Source of the DNA: JACCXG01 sp963834305
GTDB lineage: Bacteria; Acidobacteriota; Vicinamibacteria; Vicinamibacterales; 2-12-FULL-66-21
Direction: 5' to 3'
Length of the DNA stretch: 64,000 nucleotides
NCBI GenBank assembly: GCA_963834305.1
Contig: CAWIAX010000003.1
Location: forward strand, 1,798,001-1,862,000
Shown here: one piece after another, positions 49,510 to 58,221 of the stretch
Layout of the letters: every line of letters starts with the position of its first letter
Numbering within the stretch: position 1 is the first letter of the stretch
Notes under the pieces: model-generated
What the model was told of the DNA's origin: nothing
What the model saw: only the letters and a program-made list of their open reading frames with translations
Database searches by the model: none
Position numbers and translations under genes: made by a program

Positions 49510-51257
49510 CGCGGCGCGTGGGGGACACACGCGGCGCGCGGCGGACGAGCCCTGTCGGCCTGCCGGCGCGATTCGGCGAGCGCGACGGCGTCAGTCTGAA
49601 AAATGCGCCGCAGGCGCTCCGGCCGCTCAGGCGCCCATTCGGCCCAGACGCCAGGATCACCCGGCCGCCCAACTGATTGCGCACCGGCTCTCGCATTACC
49701 CTAGCCGGAGCGGGCATCATCAGTGCATTCACCGGAGGCGCATTTTTCCGCGCCGACAGCCCGTGATGGGGCGCCCGGGTCGCACCGAGACGGGCGATGC
49801 TCTCCGCAGCCAAGGCGCGGCAGGGCGAAGGGCGAAGGGCGAAGGGCGAAGGGCGAAGCCCAACACGCGGCGCGTGGCGGACGAGCCATGTCGGCCTGCC
49901 AGCGCGATTCGGCGAGCGCGACGGCGGCAGTCTGAAAAATGCGCCGCAGGCGCTCCGGCCGCGCAGGCGCGGATTCGGCACTGCCATTCGGATCACCGGG
50001 ATGCCCAACTGATTGCGCACCGGCTTCCGGATCACCCGAGCCGGAGCGGGCATCGTCAGGTCATCGCCGGAGGCGCATTTGTCCGCGCCGACAGCCCGTG
50101 ATGGTGCGGCCGCGTCGCACCGAGACGGGCGCGGCGCTCGGCAGCCAAGGCGCGGCAGGGCAAAGGGCGAAGGGCGAAGGGCAAAGGGCGAAGGGCGAAG
50201 CCCAAGACGCGGCGCGTGGCGGACGAGCCATGTCGGCCTGCCAGCGCGATTCGGCGAGCGCGACGGCGGCAGTCTGAAAAATGCGCCGCAGGCGCTCCGG
50301 CCGCGCAGGCGCGGATTCGGCACTGTCATTCGGATCACCGGGATGCCCAACTGATTGCGCACCGGCTCTCGGATGACCCGAGCCGGAGCGGGCATCGTCA
50401 GGTCATCGCCGGAGGCGCATTTTTCCGCGCGTGGGCCGAGGCGCGGCAGGGCGACCGTACGGCTGGGCCGGCAGAAGGCGCGGCAGGGCGAAGGGCAAGG
50501 GCGAAGGGCGAAGGGCGAAGGGCGAAGGGCAAGGGCGAAGGGCGAAGGGCGAAGGGCGAAGCCCAACACGCGGCGCGTGGCGGACGAGCCATGTCGGCCT
50601 GCCAGCGCGATTCGGCGAGCGCGACGGCGGCAGTCTGAAAAATGCGCCGCAGGCGCTCCGGCCGCGCAGGCGCCGATTCGGCACTGCCATTCGGATCACC
50701 GGGATGCCCAACTGATTGCGCACCGGCTTCCGGATCACCCGAGCCGGAGCGGACATCGTCAGGTCATCGCCGGAGGCGCATTTGTCCGCGCCGACAGCCC
50801 GTGATGGTGCGGCCGCGTCGCACCGAGACGGGCGCGGCGCTCGGCAGCCAAGGCGCGGCAGGGCGAAGGGCGAAGGGCGAAGGGCGAAGGGCGAAGGGCG
50901 AAGGGCGAAGGGCGAAGGGCGAAGGGCGAAGGGCGAAGCCCAAGACGCGGCGCGTGGCGGACGAGCCATGTCGGCCTGCCAGCGCGATTCGGCGAGCGCG
51001 ACGGCGGCAGTCTGAAAGATGCGCCGCAGGCGCTCCGGCCGCGCAGGCGCCGATTCGGCACTGTCATTCGGATCACCTGGATGCCCAACTGATTGCGCAC
51101 CGGCTTCTCGCATGACCCGAGCCGGAGCGGACATCGTCAGGTCATCGCCGGAGGCGCATTTTTCCGCGCGTGGGCCGAGGCGCGGCAGGGCGAAGGGCAG
51201 GAAGGGCGAAGGGCGAAGGGCGAAGGGCGAAGGGCCAAGGCCGAAGGCGAAGGGCCA
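49510..51257. repeat. Five-copy composite tandem repeat with heptamer tails
   Basis: Units A 49510-49865, B 49866-50207, C 50208-50569, D 50570-50945, E 50946-51257. Each starts CGCGGCGCGTGGCGGACGAG (A is divergent), contains CAGTCTGAAAAATGCGCC, GCCCAACTGATTGCGCACCG and GCCGGAGGCGCATTT, and ends with GGGCGAA units (5, 6, about 11, 11 and about 8 copies) plus one CCCAACA or CCCAAGA. A, B and D share a long tail after the palindrome, C and E a short one, so B+C was probably duplicated as D+E. The open reading frames across it change frame with heptamer number and are not credible genes. I see no gene between 48985 and 51311. Confidence 0.92.
50276..50425. other. 150-base nested palindrome in each tandem unit (unit C shown)
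   Basis: Outer arms GAAAAATGCGCC (50276-50287) and GGCGCATTTTTC (50414-50425) are perfect; TCCGGC (50296-50301) pairs with GCCGGA (50408-50413). Inside, GATGCCC (50342-50348) pairs with GGGCATC (50390-50396), and CCGGCTCTCGG (50362-50372) pairs with CCGAGCCGG (50378-50386). The A5/T5 ends could give termination in both directions. Other units keep the fold with one or two changes; unit A has lost the middle stem. Confidence 0.75.
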
Positions 51258-51311
51258 GCCGCCTGGGATTTGGAACTTGGCAGTCGATGCGGTACAACAG
51301 GCACCTATCTC

Positions 51312-52310
51312 ATGCGTCCGCCCCTCGTCCTCGTCACCAAACCAGAGTTCCAGCGCGGTGAGCCCGTGTTCGCCTCTTCCAGCGAGCTCGAGTGCGTCGA
51401 GGCGCCCGAGGACGAAGCCGGCCTCCTCGAGGCCATTGCCCGGCGGCAGGCCCGGCACGTTGTCATCGGCTCCGTGCGCTACGGCGATCGGCTCTATGCG
51501 GCGCTGCCGCGTGGGGGGGTCATTGCGCGATACGGTGTCGGCCACGACACCGTGGACAAGCCCAGGGCCACGCGCGCCGGCCTGCTGTGCACCAATACCC
51601 CCGACGTACTCCAGCAGTCAGTCGCCGAGCTCACCATCCTCATGATGCTGGCCGCCGCGCGCCACATCTGCCAGGCGGACGCCACGATGCGCCAGGGGGG
51701 ATGGACGCCGCGCCAAGGCCTCGAGCTCGAAGGGAAGACGCTGGCGCTCGTCGGCTGCGGCGCCATTGGCCAGGCGGTGGCCCGCATGGCCTCGGCCGGG
51801 TTGCGCATGCGCGTCCTCGGCTACGCGCGCCGGCCCGCCGCGGTCGCCGATGCCCATTTCGCGTCCGTCAGCAACGACTTCGCGGCCGTGGTCCGCGATG
51901 CGGATTTCGTCAGCCTCCATATTCCCGGCGGCCCAGACAACGCACACTTTTTCGACCAGGCCCGGCTGGCCCAGCTGCCGGCGCGCGCCTGGCTCATCAA
52001 CACCGCGCGCGGGGCCGTCGTGGATGAAACCGCGCTGTTCGACGCGCTGGCCACCGGGCGGCTGGCCGGCGCGGCGCTCGACGTGTTCGAGCGCGAGCCG
52101 TATCAGCCGGTCGATCCCGGCCGAGACCTGCGCACGCTGCCGCAGGTCCTCCTCCTTCCGCACGTCGGCAGCAACACGACCGAGGCAAACGCCCGTATGG
52201 CTACTCGCGCCCTTCGCAACATCCGCCTCGCCGAGGCCGGCGAGCACGCCGGCATGGACCTCCTGAACCCTGACGTCCTGACCCCGGGCCGTGGGCCCGG
52301 CGCCGCCTGA
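51312..52310 (+). CDS. D-isomer-specific 2-hydroxyacid dehydrogenase
   Basis: A 332-aa NAD-dependent dehydrogenase. The Rossmann motif ALVGCGAIGQAVARM is central; the catalytic Arg is in NTARGAVVDE, Glu in DVFEREPYQP and His in PHVGSNTTE. The family interconverts 2-keto and D-2-hydroxy acids, such as glyoxylate/glycolate or phosphoglycerate. It begins the operon with lactate permease and glcDEF (its stop overlaps the permease start as TGATG), which favours a glycolate or lactate substrate. ATG 51312 is chosen because upstream in-frame sequence is repeat. There is no clear Shine-Dalgarno. Confidence 0.88.
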   Translation: MRPPLVLVTKPEFQRGEPVFASSSELECVEAPEDEAGLLEAIARRQARHVVIGSVRYGDRLYAALPRGGVIARYGVGHDTVDKPRATRAGLLCTNTPDVLQQSVAELTILMMLAAARHICQADATMRQGGWTPRQGLELEGKTLALVGCGAIGQAVARMASAGLRMRVLGYARRPAAVADAHFASVSNDFAAVVRDADFVSLHIPGGPDNAHFFDQARLAQLPARAWLINTARGAVVDETALFDALATGRLAGAALDVFEREPYQPVDPGRDLRTLPQVLLLPHVGSNTTEANARMATRALRNIRLAEAGEHAGMDLLNPDVLTPGRGPGAA

Positions 52311-54076
52311 TGGCCTGGATCCAGATCTACGACCCGCTTGGCAACGCCTGGCTCAGCACTCTCGCCGCGGCGTTCCCCATCGTCCTGCTGCTCGTGGCCC
52401 TCGCCGTCTTCGAATGGAAGGCGCAGTGGGCGGCGCTGGCGGGGCTGGTTGCGGCGCTCGCCGTGTCGATCGGCATCTACGGCATGCCGGTCGGCGCCGC
52501 CGCGGCAACCGCGGTGTATGGCGCCGCGTACGGCCTCTTTCCGATCGGCTGGATCATCCTCAACGCCGTCTTTCTCTACAACCTCACCGTAGCGACCGGG
52601 CAGTTCGACATCGTCAAGGGGTCGGTGGCGCGCCTCTCGGCCGACCGCCGCATCCAGGCGCTGCTCGTCGCGTTCTCCTTCGGCGCCTTCATCGAGGGGG
52701 CGGCGGGCTTCGGCACGCCCGTGGCGATCACGGCGGCGCTCCTGATGGGGCTGGGCTTCACGCCGCTCTACGCCGCCGGCCTGTCGCTCATCGCCAACAC
52801 CGCACCGGTGGCCTACGGCGCGATCGGCACGCCCATCCTGACGCTGGGGGCCGTCACCGGCATCTCCCCCGATCTTCTCAGTGCCATGGCAGGCCGCCAG
52901 CTGCCCATCGTCTCGCTCATCGTTCCCGCCTGGCTCGTCGTCACGATGAGCGGCTGGCGCGGGTTGCAAGGGGTGTGGCCGGCGGTGCTGGTGAGCGGTG
53001 GATCTTTTGCTGTCGTCCAGTTCCTGTGGAGCAACTTCGTCGGACCAGAGCTCGTGGACATCGTTGGCGGCCTGATCTCGCTCGGGTCGCTCGCCGTGTT
53101 CTGCCTGTGGTGGCGCCCGGCCGAGCAGTGGGACTTTCCGGCCGCGGCCACCCCGGACGCCCCTCCGGGCCCGAGCCCGCTCGCGCCCGCCGAGAGGTTC
53201 GCGGCGGCAGGCCCCAGGCCCTCGGCGATGCGCGCCTGGATGCCCTGGGTGTTCCTGTCGGTCTTCGTCACCGCCTGGGGCGCCGGGCCGATCAAGTCGT
53301 TCCTGAACGGCGGTCCGGCGGGGGCCGCGACCTATCAGCAGACCGGCCGGCCGCCGGCGCCGCATCCGGTGCTGTCGCCGGCCTTTGACGTGCCGGGACT
53401 CCACCGGCAGATCTTCCGCGAACATCCGGTCGAACCCGACGCCGTGGATCGCGCGCGCATCGACGACCCCGCCTACCGCGCCCGCCGCGGCGAGGCGGCG
53501 CGGTTCTCGTTCAACTGGCTGTCGGCCACCGGCACGGCGATCCTGTTTTCCGTGCTGGCGACTGTGCTGTACCTGCGCATCAGGCCGGGCAAGGTGCTGG
53601 AGGTGGCCATCCTCACGCTGACGCGGATGCGGGCGCCGCTGTTGACGATCGCCTTCATGCTCGCGCTCGGGTTCGTCACCCGCTACGGCGGCACCGACGC
53701 GACGCTCGGGCTGGCCTTTACCCACACCGGCGTGATGTACCCGTTCTTCGCGGCGATGCTGGGCTGGCTCGGCGTGGCGCTCACCGGCTCGGACACCAGC
53801 TCGAACGTGCTGTTCGGCAGCCTGCAGAAGATCACCGCGGAACAGCTGGGGCTGAACCCGATCCTGATCACCACCGCCAACTCGACCGGCGGCGTCATGG
53901 GTAAGATGATTGATGCGCAGAGCATCGTGGTCGCGACGGCGGCGACCAACCAGCACGGACAGGAAGGGCGGATCCTTCGATTCGTGTTCTGGCACAGCAT
54001 TGCCCTGGCGTCGATCATGGGCATCATCGTGATGTTGCAGGCCTACGTCTTTCCGTGGATGGTGCCGTCGCCATGA
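52310..54076 (+). CDS. lctP: L-lactate permease family transporter
   Basis: A 588-aa transporter with about 13 membrane helices. Family motifs include FSFGAFIEGAAGFGTPVAIT, NTAPVAYGAIGTPI and TGSDTSSNVLFGSLQKITAE, and NSTGGVMGKMIDAQSIVVAT near the C-terminus. It moves lactate or glycolate with protons. A large hydrophilic loop (about residues 325-395) with RPPAPHPVLSPAFDVPG lies between helices, as in other members. It overlaps the dehydrogenase before it and glcD after it (ATGA), so the genes are tightly coupled. Confidence 0.9.
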   Translation: MAWIQIYDPLGNAWLSTLAAAFPIVLLLVALAVFEWKAQWAALAGLVAALAVSIGIYGMPVGAAAATAVYGAAYGLFPIGWIILNAVFLYNLTVATGQFDIVKGSVARLSADRRIQALLVAFSFGAFIEGAAGFGTPVAITAALLMGLGFTPLYAAGLSLIANTAPVAYGAIGTPILTLGAVTGISPDLLSAMAGRQLPIVSLIVPAWLVVTMSGWRGLQGVWPAVLVSGGSFAVVQFLWSNFVGPELVDIVGGLISLGSLAVFCLWWRPAEQWDFPAAATPDAPPGPSPLAPAERFAAAGPRPSAMRAWMPWVFLSVFVTAWGAGPIKSFLNGGPAGAATYQQTGRPPAPHPVLSPAFDVPGLHRQIFREHPVEPDAVDRARIDDPAYRARRGEAARFSFNWLSATGTAILFSVLATVLYLRIRPGKVLEVAILTLTRMRAPLLTIAFMLALGFVTRYGGTDATLGLAFTHTGVMYPFFAAMLGWLGVALTGSDTSSNVLFGSLQKITAEQLGLNPILITTANSTGGVMGKMIDAQSIVVATAATNQHGQEGRILRFVFWHSIALASIMGIIVMLQAYVFPWMVPSP

Positions 54077-55536
54077 CCTCCGGCGTCTGCGACGCGCGGA
54101 TCGTTGCCGAGCTGCGGCGCATCGCCGGCGACGACGGCGTGTTCAGCGAACCGCTCGAGCTGCTCACCTACGAGTGCGATGCTCTGACGCACCTGCGCGC
54201 CGTGCCCGGCGCGGTGGTCCTGCCGTCTTCCGCCGGGCAGGTTCAGGCAATCGTGCGGCTCTGTGCGCGCGAGCGGATTCCGTTCGTCCCACGCGGCCAC
54301 GGCACCGGCCTCTCGGGGGGGGCGCTGCCGGTGGCCGGCGGCGTCGTGATCGCGCTGTCGCGCCTGACGCGCGTGCTCGACGTGGACATCCCCAACCGCC
54401 GCGTGACGGTGCAGCCTGGCGTCACCAATCTCGAGATCACCCGCCGGGTGGCGCCGCACGGCTACTACTACGCGCCCGACCCCTCGAGTCAGCAGGTCTG
54501 CTCGATCGGCGGAAACGTGGCCGAGAACTCCGGCGGCGCCCATTGCCTGAAGTACGGGTTCACCGTCCACCATGTGTTGGCGGTCGAAGCGGTCCTCCCC
54601 GACGGCGAGATGGTGCGGCTCGGCGGCCCCCTGGCCGATACGCCGGGGCCGGACCTGCTGGGACTGGTCGTCGGCTCAGAAGGCACGCTGGCCGTGGTCA
54701 CGAGCGTCACGGTGCGGATCCTGCGGAAGCCGGAATCCGTCCAGACGCTGCTCGCCGCCTTCGATACCATCGACGCCGGCGGCGCGGCGGTCACGGCCAT
54801 CATCGCGGCGGGCATCATCCCGGCGGCCATCGAGATGATGGACGCGCTCGCCATCGAAGCCGCCGAAGCGGCGGTGCATCCGGGGTTCCCCCCCGCGGAC
54901 ACCGTCCTGATCGTCGAGCTCGACGGCCCGAGTGCGGAAGTCGGCGCGCTCTTCGCCGTTGTCGAGGCGATCTGCCGGCACCACGGCGCCACGACGATCG
55001 AGGTGGCCCGGACCGACGAGCAGCGGGCGCGGATCTGGAAGGGCCGGAAGGCGGCGTTCGCGGCGATGGGCCGCGTGTCGCCGAACTACTACGTGCAGGA
55101 CGGCGTCGTGCCGCGCACGAAGCTGCCCGCCGTGCTGAGCCGGATCCGGCAGCTCGAGGCGGCCTCCGGGCTGCGCATCGGCAACGTGTTCCATGCCGGC
55201 GACGGCAATCTCCATCCGCTCATCTGCTACGACGAGAAGATCGCGGGGCAGGCCGACCGGGCCGAGGCCGTGGCGGCGGAGATCCTGTCGTATTGCATCG
55301 AGGCCGGCGGCTCGCTGACCGGCGAGCACGGGATCGGCGCCGACAAGGCGGAGCAGATGCCGCGGATGTTCTCGCCCGGCGATCTCGCGCTGATGACGCG
55401 GGTGCGCGAGGCGTTCGATCCCCAGGGCATCTGCAATCCCGGCAAGGTGTTTCCCACGCCGCGCCTCTGCGGCGAGGTGCCGGGTCCGTACCGCGCGCAT
55501 CCGGTGGAGAAGGCCGGGCTCGGCGAGCGGTTGTGA
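54073..55536 (+). CDS. glcD: Glycolate/lactate oxidase FAD subunit
   Basis: A 487-aa flavoprotein of the PCMH type. The FAD-binding region contains PRGHGTGLSGGALPVAGGVV and VCSIGGNVAENSGGAHCLKY; the C-terminal domain has NVFHAGDGNLHPLICYDE and LTGEHGIGADKAEQM, diagnostic of GlcD. It oxidises glycolate or D-lactate with GlcE and GlcF. The start at 54073 overlaps the permease stop (ATGA); the upstream in-frame ATG at 54055 would lie deeper inside it. Confidence 0.92.
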   Translation: MTSGVCDARIVAELRRIAGDDGVFSEPLELLTYECDALTHLRAVPGAVVLPSSAGQVQAIVRLCARERIPFVPRGHGTGLSGGALPVAGGVVIALSRLTRVLDVDIPNRRVTVQPGVTNLEITRRVAPHGYYYAPDPSSQQVCSIGGNVAENSGGAHCLKYGFTVHHVLAVEAVLPDGEMVRLGGPLADTPGPDLLGLVVGSEGTLAVVTSVTVRILRKPESVQTLLAAFDTIDAGGAAVTAIIAAGIIPAAIEMMDALAIEAAEAAVHPGFPPADTVLIVELDGPSAEVGALFAVVEAICRHHGATTIEVARTDEQRARIWKGRKAAFAAMGRVSPNYYVQDGVVPRTKLPAVLSRIRQLEAASGLRIGNVFHAGDGNLHPLICYDEKIAGQADRAEAVAAEILSYCIEAGGSLTGEHGIGADKAEQMPRMFSPGDLALMTRVREAFDPQGICNPGKVFPTPRLCGEVPGPYRAHPVEKAGLGERL

Positions 55537-55594
55537 CCGTGCTGCCCACCGCTGCCTGCCGCACGGCGCACCGTCGCCGTCACGCGGAGTCCTG

Positions 55595-56863
55595 ATGGAG
55601 CTCGACGACGCCCGATCGACCCTGGCTGCCGCCGGCGTACAGTCGGACATCCGCGCGGGCGACGCGGCGCGCGATGCGATAGACGACGTCGTCCCGGGGG
55701 TGATCGTCGAGCCGCGCACCCCGGCGGAGGCGGCCGCCACACTGGCCTGGGCCGGCAGCCGGCATCTGTCCGTGGTGATCCGCGGCGGGGGCACGAAGCG
55801 CGAGTGGGGCCGCGCCCCGCGCGCGGTCGATGTCGTGATGAGCACGGCGCGGCTGAACCGCGTGCTCGAGCACGAGGCCGGCGATCTTACCGCGACGGTG
55901 GAAGCGGGCGCCACCCTGCAGGCGCTGAACCAGCAGCTCGGAGCGCACGGCCAGTGGCTGCCGCTCGACCCGCCGCATGCCGCCAGCGCGACGGTTGGCG
56001 GGCTGCTCGCGACCAACGACGCGGGCCCGCACCGCCACCGCTTCGGAACGCCGCGCGATCTCGTCATCGGCATCCAGTTCGCGACGGCGGGCGGAGAGCT
56101 GGCGCGCGCCGGCGGCAAGGTCGTGAAGAACGTCGCCGGTTACGATCTCGCCCGGCTCCTGGCCGGCTCGTTTGGCGGTCTTGCCGCCATCGTTGCCGTC
56201 ACCTTCAAGCTGTCGCCGCTGCCGGTCGCCGCGCAGACCGTCGTGGTCGAGGCGCGCGACGGACAGGCGCTCGGGCGCATCGCCGCGGGCGTGGCGGCGA
56301 GCCAGCTGGAGCCTGTCGCCTTCGAGGTGCACGCGCACCGGGACGGCGCACGCGGGCCGTACACCTGCCTGCTGCGGATGGCTTCGGTTGCCGCGGCGCT
56401 CGAGCCCCAGGTTGAGGCGGCCGTGGCGGTGGTGACGCCGCTGTCGGCGTCGGTCAGCCTTGTCGCCGGCAACGCCGAGGCCGCGCTGTGGCGGGAGCAC
56501 CAGCCGCGCTTCCTCGACGCGCCGGGCACCGTGCTTCGGGCGAGCTGGCTGCCGGCCGACATGGAGCAGGTGGCAGCGCTGGTGGACGACATCTCGGCGG
56601 GCGGCGCGGTGGCGTGGATCGGCCGCGTCGGAACCGGGGCGGGGCTGCTGCGCATCGGCGGGGACGCGGACCGCCAGGCCGCGGCGGTTGCCCGCCTCCG
56701 CGAGTCGCGGGTGCTCGGCAACGTCGTCGTGGTGCGCGCCTCGCCGGCGTTGAAGTCGATGGTAGATGTGTGGGGACCGCAGCCGAACGCCCGGCTGCTG
56801 GCGGACGTGAAGCGGACGCTCGATCCGGGCAACACGCTCGGCGCCGGGCGCGGGCCACTCTGA
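55595..56863 (+). CDS. glcE: Glycolate oxidase FAD-binding subunit GlcE
   Basis: A 422-aa protein with a PCMH-type FAD domain (SVVIRGGGTKREWGRAPRAV; LDPPHAASATVGGLLATNDA; GKVVKNVAGYDLARLLAGSF) and a C-terminal cap ending ADVKRTLDPGNTLGAGRGPL. It is the second flavin subunit of the glycolate oxidase complex. It starts 58 bases after glcD and is followed after 2 bases by glcF. Confidence 0.9.
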   Translation: MELDDARSTLAAAGVQSDIRAGDAARDAIDDVVPGVIVEPRTPAEAAATLAWAGSRHLSVVIRGGGTKREWGRAPRAVDVVMSTARLNRVLEHEAGDLTATVEAGATLQALNQQLGAHGQWLPLDPPHAASATVGGLLATNDAGPHRHRFGTPRDLVIGIQFATAGGELARAGGKVVKNVAGYDLARLLAGSFGGLAAIVAVTFKLSPLPVAAQTVVVEARDGQALGRIAAGVAASQLEPVAFEVHAHRDGARGPYTCLLRMASVAAALEPQVEAAVAVVTPLSASVSLVAGNAEAALWREHQPRFLDAPGTVLRASWLPADMEQVAALVDDISAGGAVAWIGRVGTGAGLLRIGGDADRQAAAVARLRESRVLGNVVVVRASPALKSMVDVWGPQPNARLLADVKRTLDPGNTLGAGRGPL

Positions 56864-56865
56864 AC

Positions 56866-58221
56866 ATGCGCACTGAACCTCAGGAACAGGACAGGCAGAC
56901 TTTCGACGCTGTCGATCCGCCGGAGCCGGCGCTGATCGACAAATGCGTGCACTGCGGGTTCTGCCTGCCGTCGTGCCCGACGTATGCGCTGTGGGGCGAG
57001 GAGATGGACTCGCCGCGCGGGCGGATCTACCTGATGAAGTCGGGCAACGAGGGGCGCGTCGCGATGACGCCGGCGTTTGTCGGGCACTTCGACGCCTGTC
57101 TCGGCTGCATGGCCTGCGTCACCGCGTGCCCGTCGGGTGTGCAGTACGGTCCGCTCATCGAAGCCACGCGCGGCCAGATCGAGCGCCGCTATCCGCGCGG
57201 CTTGTTCGATCGCCTCTTCCGCCAGGCCATCTTCGCGGTCCTCCCATACCCCGGGCGGCTGCGCGCCGTGCTCGTCCCGGCGCTGCTGTATCGCTTCGTC
57301 CAGCCGTCATTGCAGCGCCTCGGCGTCCTGCAGCTGCTGCCGCCGCGGCTGCGTGCGCTGGCGTCGCTCGCGCCCCCCGTGTCGCTGCGTTCGCTCACCA
57401 CGTCTGCGCCGGAGCGGACGCCGGCGGCTGGCGAACGTCGCCTGACCGTCGGGCTGCTGACCGGCTGCGTCCAGCGCCTGGCGTTCGCCCACGTCAACGA
57501 GGCGACGATCCGCGTGCTGGCGGCGGAGGGCTGCGAGGTGCGCGCGCCGCGGGCCCAGGGCTGCTGCGGCGCCCTGACGCTCCACGCCGGCCGTCTCGAA
57601 GACGCGCGGGCGTTTGCCCGGCGGACGATCGCGGCGTTCGAGGCGGCGGACGTCGAGCGCGTGGTCGTGAATGCCGCCGGCTGCGGCTCATCGATGAAGG
57701 AGTACGGCCACCTGCTGGCGGACGATCCCGAGTGGTCGGCGCGTGCGGCGGCGTTCGCCAGCCGGGTCCGCGACGTCCACGAGCTGCTGGCCGAGCTCGG
57801 CCCGCGCGCGCCGCGCCACCTGCTCGCGCTCACGGTCGCGTATCACGACGCCTGCCACCTGGCGCACGCCCAGGGGATCCGTCAGGAGCCGCGCGATCTG
57901 CTGGCGGCGATTCCCGGCGTGACGCTGGCGCCGTTCGCCGAGCAGGAGATGTGCTGCGGCAGCGCCGGCATCTACAACCTGGTCGAGCCGGACGCGGCCC
58001 GGGAGCTGGGGGAGCGGAAAGTCGGGCACATCAACGCCGTACAGCCCGACGTCGTGGCCACCGCCAACCCGGGCTGCACGCTGCAGATCGCCGCCACCAG
58101 CGCGCAGCTGGGCCGGACGATGCCGGTGCTCCACCCGGTCGAGCTGATCGATGCGTCGATCCGCGGCGTGGATGCCGCGACGCTGGTGCAGGGAGGAATC
58201 TACTTCCGCGCGGCGAGGTAG
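56866..58221 (+). CDS. glcF: Glycolate oxidase iron-sulfur subunit GlcF
   Basis: A 451-aa protein with two [4Fe-4S] motifs, CVHCGFCLPSCP (near residue 27) and CLGCMACVTACP, and two CCG-type domains (QGCCGALTLHAG; EMCCGSAGIYNLVEPDA). It passes electrons from GlcD/E to quinone. ATG 56866 follows the glcE stop by 2 bases. Its last 22 bases overlap, tail to tail, the end of the cytochrome b/c gene on the other strand. Confidence 0.92.
   Translation: MRTEPQEQDRQTFDAVDPPEPALIDKCVHCGFCLPSCPTYALWGEEMDSPRGRIYLMKSGNEGRVAMTPAFVGHFDACLGCMACVTACPSGVQYGPLIEATRGQIERRYPRGLFDRLFRQAIFAVLPYPGRLRAVLVPALLYRFVQPSLQRLGVLQLLPPRLRALASLAPPVSLRSLTTSAPERTPAAGERRLTVGLLTGCVQRLAFAHVNEATIRVLAAEGCEVRAPRAQGCCGALTLHAGRLEDARAFARRTIAAFEAADVERVVVNAAGCGSSMKEYGHLLADDPEWSARAAAFASRVRDVHELLAELGPRAPRHLLALTVAYHDACHLAHAQGIRQEPRDLLAAIPGVTLAPFAEQEMCCGSAGIYNLVEPDAARELGERKVGHINAVQPDVVATANPGCTLQIAATSAQLGRTMPVLHPVELIDASIRGVDAATLVQGGIYFRAAR

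Noticed and set aside
38262..50360. Integron attC-like sites: GCCCAAC fits RYYYAAC, and 38276-38313 has a GTTGGGA partner
   Set aside because: No consistent GTTRRRY partner is present in the 49.5-51.2 kb units, there is no integrase or cassette structure, and GCCCAAC is explained by the heptamer period.
49510..51257. CRISPR array
   Set aside because: Units are over 300 bases with no short spacers, the variable part is a simple heptamer run, and no cas gene is nearby.
49139..51545. Long open frames across the tandem repeat (both strands)
   Set aside because: They arise from high GC and lack of stops; the frame changes with heptamer number and the predicted proteins are Arg/Pro/Ala-rich with no domain.
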